Positions 56,651 to 64,000 of a stretch of 64,000 bases of DNA are shown piece after piece. Each line of letters starts with the position of its first letter. The first letter of the stretch is position 1. The notes under the pieces were generated by a model. That model searched no databases, had not been told where the DNA came from, and saw only the letters and a list, made by a program, of their open reading frames with translations. Source of the DNA: Symsagittifera roscoffensis (taxonomy: Eukaryota; Xenacoelomorpha; Acoela; Convolutidae); NCBI RefSeq assembly GCF_963678635.1, contig NC_087071.1, positions 16,059,613-16,123,612 of the forward strand. The letters run 5' to 3'. Position numbers and translations under genes: made by a program.

Positions 56651-57550
56651 GTATTTTTACACTTTGTTGTTGGATTTTTTCTCAAAATTTTTTAAACCAA
56701 AGTAAATTCACCCTGCAAAACTGAATGTTGTACTGATTAGAATTGAGATACATTTCAAAAGCAAAGAAATGCTATCATAAATTCCTGGAGCCAAAAGTAA
56801 TTTCATCTCACCCACTTTCTATTTTTTCTAGATTGGGGATTTATTAATTTGGTAAATTGTGAGAAAAGTTATCTAACCTGATTACTTCAACAAATATTGA
56901 CCCCATTTGACTCAGTTTGAAAATGGTTGGGCTGGAATTATAAGAGACAAACGCAGTTCGCGTCATATGTGTCCCTTTGCCCCTTCAAAGTATCCGTGTA
57001 ACAATCAATTTTCCAATTACCTGGTTGCTTGTTTTCCATTTTCTCCAACTAATATGAGTCATATTCAGTTCCGAATGGCCTTCGTTATCCTTTTGACCGT
57101 GAAAACATTGGGTCAGAAACTGTTCATCAGCTTTATTATTTCCAATGACCGCAAAAACTAAAAAAAATGAATTTAGACAAAACTTTTATATCTTGTTTTA
57201 GTTTAAAATCATGAATAACTTTGCCTTTTGAAGAACAAAAATCCAATCGAAGTTGACGGGTTTTTCTTTGGATCAAAACTAGTACTTCCTGGTAAATTTC
57301 GGAGGCAATTCTGGTTTCCTTCAAGATAACAAAAAAAACTCAAGTTCAAAAATAACTAAGATGACAAGTAGTTTCTGAAATTTGATAACAGTTGCTTCAA
57401 AGGCACTATGTTGTAAGATTTCAAAATCTTCTAACTATTTTGTCATCCCGAGAAAAAATTTAGCGCAATTGTTTATGATCGCCAGTATATTTGAAACGAA
57501 AACAGGGTAACTGTCAGGATACTTAAAAAAGTGAATATTAAAATTATTAC
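56651..57550. other. Non-genic stretch
   Basis: No gene is called. A minus-strand frame at 57,136-57,320 (contains TRIASEIYQEVLVLIQRKTR) follows a reasonable acceptor (TTTTGTTATCTTGAAG) but has no clear donor. Confidence 0.35.
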
Positions 57551-57744
57551 CTGTCATGTAGCATAGACAAAACTTCATTTTTGAGCTTCAAATAACATAA
57601 ATTTTTTAACAGCTCCAACAAATTATGAGACCAAAACAGTAGCAAAGAGATATTGATGACTTTGATCTTTTCGCGGGCTTCGCTTTTTAAGAAAGTCAAA
57701 AGTCCTGAAACACTTTCGTTTTTGCTCATTTTTAAATTGTGGAG
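57551..57744 (-). CDS. Candidate internal exon, unrecognised
   Basis: On the minus strand the acceptor TATTTTTTGTTAAG leads into 64 open codons (phase 0) ending at CATGACAG|GTAATA (phase 2). They contain SKNESVSGLLTFLKSEAREK and SHNLLELLKNLCYLKLKNEV, an alpha-helical, Leu-rich sequence. A possible preceding exon near 57,805-57,860 (LWNSFYVKPEKVIHDLK) would end in phase 0, matching this entry. It is on the same strand as the acidic exon at 36,434-37,012, so it could be a 5' exon of that gene, with the retroelement in the intron between them; this is conjecture. Confidence 0.35.
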
Positions 57745-58254
57745 CTTAACAAAAAATATAAAAACCAGAGTAGAATTGTGAAAGTGTCAATGCATTTAAA
57801 CCTTGAGATCATGAATCACTTTCTCCGGTTTCACATAAAACGAGTTCCACAGAAAAGTTGCTGTTCCACTTTTTAACCCCACGTTATTTAACACCTAACT
57901 TTTACCCACCCTACTTTATAACCCCGTAACAAGATAACCCCACAACAATTTAACCCCTTTTCATACCATTAATTTGTTTCAAATTAAGTCCTTTTTATAA
58001 GTAAAGGAATATTCTAATTAAGTGGACTAATTGAGGCCTGAAAAACCAGTCTTAAATTACTTGAGGCTTCTAGCATCTCGAAAATAATTGCTTTTCGATT
58101 AGTTAGAGAAATAATCCCTCATTCAGGCGTTTAAAACAGAGATAACCTACATGGTGCTAATTGTACAAAATGTACATAAAATTATACTGCCTTACCTTTG
58201 AACTATTTTTTCACCATTCTATGAGCTCAAATCGTTGAAGCGTCCTTCCGCTCT

Positions 58255-58660
58255 ACTTTATCCTCCAAAGACAAACAAATATTAGTGGTATCAGGCCACA
58301 AGTATTATCTTACACGTATGAACAAAACCACTACTAACTGGAACTGCTCAAAGTATCACAATGATAAATGCCGAGCAACAGCAACTGCGGGTGGCCGAAC
58401 CGAGAAGTCCCTTTCCTTCCTTCACTATGGAAACAACGAGATGGGGCAACATCCGGTTTTGCAAGAACAACAAATGCTGTGGAGGGCTGGCATTATAGAA
58501 TACAGACATATTTTAGTGGTTCACGCCCTAGTATGTGGAAATTTATTGCAAACTCGCAAAAAGACGTCTTCCTTCAAAAACTTGAATTCCTTAAAGCCTC
58601 AAGCGAGCATCAATTTACGAAAACAAAGAAAAGTACCGAGTCCTAAACGAGAAAGTGCAT
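58255..58660 (+). pseudogene. FLYWCH zinc finger plus MULE transposase C-terminus, deleted and frameshifted
   Basis: A first frame gives a FLYWCH-type zinc finger (VSGHKYYLTRMNKTTTNWNC, then KYHNDKCRATAT), with the expected W-x-C-x(n)-C. A second frame, from about 58,390, gives WKQRDGATSGFARTTNAVEG and WHYRIQTYFSGSRPSMWKFI. The (R)TTNAVEGWH phrase is characteristic of the C-terminal part of MULE-type transposases that carry N-terminal FLYWCH fingers. The central DDE domain is missing, so this is an internally deleted, frame-shifted copy of a DNA transposon (or a gene derived from one). Confidence 0.65.
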
Positions 58661-61317
58661 AAAATTATGCAGGTTTACGAAGAGAAAACTGATTTGCATT
58701 TCTTTCGCGCTATTGCAAACTTAAACCTAGCTTTTTTTCATTTGATCTATGTATATATTTTAAAATTAAAATATTTGACATTTTTTTTGAGAAAAGACGT
58801 CTCCTTGCAGCCTCCCGGAGAAGTAAAGAAACGCATTGACTTGACTCGCATTTGAAAAAGGCTGTCTCTGGCAATTTGATCCCGTTAATCGCTCTTTTGG
58901 TGGGCCGCTAGGTTGGGATTAGGGGCTGGCAAACCCTTTAGACATTGCGTTGTATGCCGACATATCAAAGAAAAAAATTGACAAACATTAGATCGTTCGA
59001 AAACTCGTTAAGTTTTACTTTAAAAGGATTGCCGTTTGAAAAAAAAACTGAGATTAGATCGATCAAAGTTTTGGTCACAACTGATTTTCATTCCATAATT
59101 TTAATTTAAAATCAGCCAATTAATCTATTATTAACAAGGTTATTTTCAAGATCAAGTTTATTTTTGCAGAAAAAAAATCATTTTTGGTAAATAATTTGAA
59201 TCGTCCTGATTGAATTGGTTTTCAAATTCATATCAAAGTCTAGACTATCGGCAAGGTCACTTCTGATCAAATCTAAGCCGCATTTAGCAGCTTGCAAGTT
59301 ATTTTGTTTTGCTCCGCAAAAATTTTCGCAAGTAAAGCTTTGATGTTTACCGACGCTATGGTTCCGATTTCCTTTCAAGTAAGTTTCAGTTTGATTCTAA
59401 CAATTGGTTTTAAAAAGAAGTTAAATTGTAGTGGGGTATCTAATTCTGGGGTAAAGAAAAAGGTAGTTAAAAACGTGGAATGTTAAGCTTGGGAACCGAA
59501 GAGTTATGTCGTAAACCGGCTTCATGACCGACTTTTGGATAAACATTAACAGAATTTGAACAAAAGAATATATCTTTAAATATTGTTATTGTTTTCTCCG
59601 GTGGTGAAACCTAAAAACTTGCTTTTTGTTACTGCAGACCAGAATTAGCCTTTCATTTGGCAGATGAATTTACAGCATAGAAGCCAATTTAAAAAAACTA
59701 TTGAAATGGAATCTAATGAAACTATTGAAATGGTTAAAAACAGAAAGCTGATGAAAAAAGGCAAATGGCAAATGTACAAATTAAAAGATATAAAAACTTA
59801 GTGTTTCAAAACACCGGTTAACAGCAAAATATACTTGTTTTAAATGATAAAAAAACTGAAACAATCACTGATTTTTACGTATTTAATTTTTTTGGTTATC
59901 AATACGACAGTCGATTTGAAATCAAATACAAAATTTTATGTCGTGTTGCAAAAATCTGAATAAAAGAAAAAAAATACTGTAAGCAATTCTGTTCTCTTGT
60001 TGAGATTTTACAATTGTGAAAAAAAGTCTTCAGAATTTAGAACTTTTAGGCTAAAAGTAATGAGATTAATCAACAGTCAATCAAAAGTAAGAATTGGAAA
60101 AAAAAGTTCACAAAAATTGTAATGGAAAATCGAAAAAAAGAAGAAAATGTAAAACGATAAAAAAAGACAAAAACTTCAGAACAACATCACAAAATTTGAA
60201 AAAAATTGTAGCCAACACTCGGAACCCAGTCTTAAGCAAAACAAAACAAATTTTTCAAACCCAGCGCAGACGATTCTAGCAAGAAAAAGTAAAATTCATG
60301 AGCAGAAGTGAAGCAAAGCTTAGCACCACTGGCGATATACAGCAAACAAAACATAATGAGCTAGCTCAAACAAATTTCGATGAAGTTCATAAGAAAAAAT
60401 TGGTTGAAAAAAAGAAAGCATAAGCCGACAGTCTAGAAAAAAAACGGCTGACTGCTTTTGGCACTTTCAGATAAAGATACATTTATTTCATTGACACTTG
60501 AAAGAATATCCAAACTTAAATTTAAATTAACGGACGTTTTTTGATCCGAAGAACTTTTACCTGCTTATTTCAAAATTTTAAAAGCAAAATTATCTACCAT
60601 TCAGTTCAGATGCATATATTTGAAGCCACCAGAAAAATTCGAGACCAGAAAACTCTTACAAAGTTCTTTGAAAAGCTGTATTCTGGTAGGAAAAGTCTAG
60701 ATACCGATCATAAGACTATTACTCTCGCAAGGGTGAACTCTAATTCTTGAGTACAATTGAGTGAACAAGAATCATTTCGTTGATTGCGATAGGCATTTTT
60801 TGAAATTTCTTAAGTCTTTTAGGTTTTTGAGCACCTCATTTGAGCAACATTTTCCGGGGGAAAAAATACAAGGGACACAAATTAAGCTTTGGACTGTAAA
60901 ACATGCCATAAGGCTCAAACCGTGAAAAAACAAACAACTTAAGAAACCTAAATTTCAGCTGGCCGTTCATCGAAACCAGTAGAAACGATTTGTTCTAAGT
61001 GTTTGAACTTTAAAAAATGGCGAAAAGATAAAAAGTTCAAATCTAGCGCAAAAATAAAGAACTCATTTGTGGAAAATATCTTAGTTGCCATTTGAGGTGA
61101 ATTGTGGTGAAACAAGCACCCGGCATTAGTAATTATCTTCAATTCCTTCAATGGAGCTCCACTGAAAAAAAGACGGTGCGTTCCATGCTGTTGGTTTTTT
61201 CCTCGCAAGTGGACTGTTCGATAAAATTAAGTATATATCAGAAACTCTTTTCGAAAGTCTAACCGTAGCCATCAGATAGCTGGAAAGTTTCACTGATCAA
61301 CTGGAGACCAAATAATA
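58661..61317. other. Non-genic stretch
   Basis: No gene is called. Two minus-strand segments have acceptor-like contexts but no donors: near 59,178-59,378 (contains HQSFTCENFCGAKQNN) and near 61,060-61,160 after CGTCTTTTTTTCAG (contains GAPLKELKIITNAGCLFHHN). The plus ORF at 60,094-60,279 is Lys-rich and probably chance. Confidence 0.35.
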
Positions 61318-61514
61318 ACAGGCCAAGCTTTGCACTGGATATGTTGACAATTTTGTGTCTTTATGCTACAGGATTCCACAGATAAGTCTTTAAACATGTT
61401 CAGTTTTTGTCGGAACGATCAAAGTGAATGAAAGAACAAAAGAAGAAAAAATAGAGCGTCCTTGTCGCGGAATCCGCTTATAATTCACAAAATGCACAGT
61501 TTGGACTCGTAATG
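61318..61514 (+). mobile_element. MITE family A, near full-length
   Basis: Starts ACAGGCCAAGCTTTGCACTG and ends AGTTTGGACTCGTAATG. Interior GTCGGAACGATCAAAGTGAA and GTCGCGGAATCCGCTTATAA align with the copy at 15,467-15,669. The left terminal repeat has lost its outermost bases. Confidence 0.8.
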
Positions 61515-62006
61515 AAAAAAGACAAGGAGACTTTGAACCTTTGATCAGGAGATTTATCGCACTTCCTCAGATCTGCGACACCGACATTTGAAAAATCGCT
61601 AACACAAGCCACCAAAAAAAGGCTAAATGTTCAAATAAATTGCCAACGCTATGCAGCAGAAGTCTCACCAAATGAAAACAGATATAAAAGTAGCATGTAT
61701 TATGGCATCCCCGAAAACTTTGCATTTAATAAATTGGACAGCGTCAAGCCAAATAATGCATATATCATGCATTTCAAAAAAGTGCGAGTTATAACGAATT
61801 GGAGAAATTTGTTTTATTCTAGCGTTGTTTCAAACAAATAATTTTTATACGTTCATTTGAGGAAAAAAAAACTAAGTGAACCAAAATTCTCCGATGTCTC
61901 CATAAAAAGCAACTAGCGGCACAGTTTAAGCTAGAGGTGTGTGTTTGATATTGAACGAAGTTGCTATACTGATTGCCTAAAAATGTGACTTTAAAATTGA
62001 CTTTAC

Positions 62007-62123
62007 CCAAAACCGTAATTGATTCTCTGTTAAAACAAGTGAGAACCAGCAACGAATTTGAAAATATTGAAACTTCCCAAGGGAATGACATTTCTCTTTC
62101 AAAAAAATGAAGATTCTCCTCTT
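62007..62123 (-). CDS. Candidate phase 1-1 exon, unrecognised
   Basis: The minus strand has the acceptor TAATTTTTCCTGCAG and the donor TTTTGG|GTAAAG around 117 open bases, entering and leaving in phase 1. They encode ENLHFFEREMSFPWEVSIFS and NSLLVLTCFNRESITVL. The splice sites are good, but no further exons could be linked with confidence. Confidence 0.35.
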
Positions 62124-62499
62124 CTGCAGGAAAAATTATCTCAATCGGTTCTTTCAATTGAACTTTTCATCTCAGATTTGATTGTGTAAATTTAAAAAAT
62201 TCAAAAAGTTTCTAAAAAACTGTCAATAGATTTCTGAAATCTTTAACTTTTTTCTGCAAAAAGCAAGTTGTGGCCGCTTAAGCAGCGAATACAACCAAAA
62301 TTGGGTTTCTTGATTGCAACCTCATAATTGCCACGTTAGTTTTTGCGTTAAGTCAAACAGTTTCCAAAAAACTGTCAAAGTTTCAAAACTTTGACGTATT
62401 TGAAAAGCAATATTTTTTAAATAAACATTGGGCGTTTTCTCACCTGTTGATTCGATTTAACCTATGGTATGAGATGTGGCCGGATAATTAGCGAGAAAA

Positions 62500-63060
62500 G
62501 CCCAACAAACGGTCAACATATCAAAAAATTTGACATTGCCGAGAATCATAGTTTTTTTCCGGAAGCCGCTTATGCCGAAGATTTTCACACAACCTGTATT
62601 TTCTTTTGAGCACAAAATTTAAGATTTGTGAGCTTAGTTCTCGAGAAAAGACAAAGTCGCGAAAGACAAAAAAATCAAAAATTTTTTTACTAATCAAAAG
62701 CCCATAAGTTTTGGTGTCAGAAAAAATTGGGCTAGCCATAATTCGTTCTTTGAATTGAAATCAAGGCAGGTTAGTTTTCGATAATATGGAAAAAGCTTGA
62801 GAAATGGTTTTAAAAAATTTTAAATTCCAAGGGCCATAACTTTGTGTGACAAAAATTGGCGCAACCGCTAATGCAAGGAGCTTTTCAAAACCGTTCTGTT
62901 CAACAAAAAATTTAAACTCAGATTTGGAGGGGTAGTTTTTGAGAAAACATAAAAAATCAAAACATGGGCCAAATTTTACTGCACAGAACATGGGCCAAAT
63001 TTTACACAGTAGGCTCTTGACAGAGGGTTCACGTAAAAAAAATTTGTGGCCATGCAGGCA
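62500..63060. repeat. Degenerate direct repeat and a short tandem duplication
   Basis: A segment of about 150 bases (62,560-62,720) recurs in diverged form at 62,840-62,960, with matching AGCCGCTTATGCCGAAGATT and AACCGCTAATGCAAGGAGCT phrases. AACATGGGCCAAATTTTAC is duplicated exactly at 62,960 and 62,987. Confidence 0.5.
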
Positions 63061-64000
63061 CACAGGTGAAAATGCGGTATTTCTCTTGAAACCACTTTTT
63101 TGAAAATCAGTAGAAGCTTCTCAAAAACTTAGAATTTTCCAATAAAATTAGAAACAATTTTCCATAACAAAAAAGAAATTTCATCAAGCCGATTGGTAAA
63201 CATACAACCAAGTTGAAAACAGTGGAGAGGATTGTTTAGATTTTGTTTCCGTTGAAACGACCCAAACTTAGGTCATAAAAAATAGGCCGAAATAATTTGA
63301 GCCGAGGAAGTTTTTTTAGCGAAACCGAAGGAAATAAAAAATCAAGGTAAGTAAAATTACAATTTATAGGAGTAAACCAAACACTAAAAGCAACACTAAG
63401 AAAAATTCGCGCAGCTAAAAAACGCCTCAAGATTTGACAACTAAGCCGGCAACAGATGCTCAGACAAATGAATGGCCATTTTATTTGAAATAGAATAATT
63501 CCCATTTGAAAACAAAAAACAGGTCCAGGCTAGATTCTAACGAACGACCTTCTAAATCTGGACAGATTCTAATCGTTACCTCCAGGCTATGTTGGCCGGG
63601 AAAGAAAAAAATTTTGAGTTCATTATGATTTGATAACCCTGGCTAATCGCAAGCATACAGGTTCCAAAAATCGACCAGAAATTCAAATTTTTGACTTTTA
63701 TTAGATTCATTATCTTTTGTCTACTAAAATATTGTAATAGCTTCTGCATTCCACATCTTGATTTTTAAATTAAAGCTTTCCGCACCCTGATATTCTAGAT
63801 AAACATTAATGTCAGATTTAGCTAGTGGTTTTAGAGAAAAGTATCCCGCAGAAAAAACATAATGAGACAGATTAGGCAGGAAAAAATCTAAGAACCATTT
63901 CAGTTTTAATGAATTGTCAGCCTCAGAATCAGCAGGTTAGTTTTTGAAGAAAAGAAATAAATTTCCACAAGACGGGCAAAAATCATTTCAAAAATTGGAC

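Overview
The window is about one third GC by eye and comes from an intron-bearing, repeat-rich eukaryote, most likely an invertebrate animal. Reasons: GT-AG exons with matching phases, a signal-peptide exon, non-autonomous DNA transposons with terminal inverted repeats, tRNA-derived SINE heads, a FLYWCH/MULE transposase remnant, and an envelope-bearing Ty3/gypsy element. No species can be named from the sequence alone. Nothing is bacterial: there are no operons, CRISPR arrays or rRNA genes.

Layout. 1-865: the end of a gypsy-type gag on the minus strand, running off the left edge. 900-10,400: non-coding AT-rich DNA with several foldback or MITE-type elements (4231-4947, 5701-6077, 7424-8243, 9801-9900). 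10,498-24,964: six minus-strand exons with compatible phases that appear to form one secreted cysteine-rich protein gene. Its introns hold a 1.38-kb (ATC)n microsatellite (13,096-14,474), MITEs, a near-perfect 478-bp palindrome (16,757-17,234), a decayed GC-rich coding island (17,780-19,460) and a hAT-like MITE (19,801-20,233). Two compact plus-strand gene candidates lie at 21,451-21,959 and 22,655-23,005. 25,400-36,400: repeats only, including a MITE with an expanded internal array, a 108-bp minisatellite, a duplicated repeat block and a second GC-core foldback. 36,434-37,012: an acidic host exon on the minus strand.

37,116-56,242 is the main feature: a 19.1-kb Ty3/gypsy-like LTR retroelement with 410-bp LTRs (4 differences between them) and a 4-bp GTTG target duplication. 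From 5' to 3' it holds a 1.25-kb leader with repeated hairpins, a small basic pre-gag ORF, a gag of about 1,100 codons, protease-RT-RNase H, integrase, and then a tightly overlapping chain of extra ORFs. The chain is a 76-aa membrane peptide, a membrane-anchored Pro/Ser/Thr-rich protein, an envelope glycoprotein resembling chuvirus-like glycoproteins, and a 600-codon Ser/Pro/Asn-rich protein of unknown function. A 1.6-kb 3' region with two good intron candidates follows. This copy is defective: four in-frame stops, several homopolymer frameshifts, a Gly in place of the protease catalytic Asp, and a 244-bp rearrangement inside the integrase zinc-binding region. The extra genes and the size make it the best candidate here for something undescribed.

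56,243-64,000: intronic or intergenic DNA with a diverged hAT-like MITE, candidate minus-strand exons (57,551-57,744; 62,007-62,123), a FLYWCH/MULE transposase remnant (58,255-58,660) and a further MITE copy (61,318-61,514).
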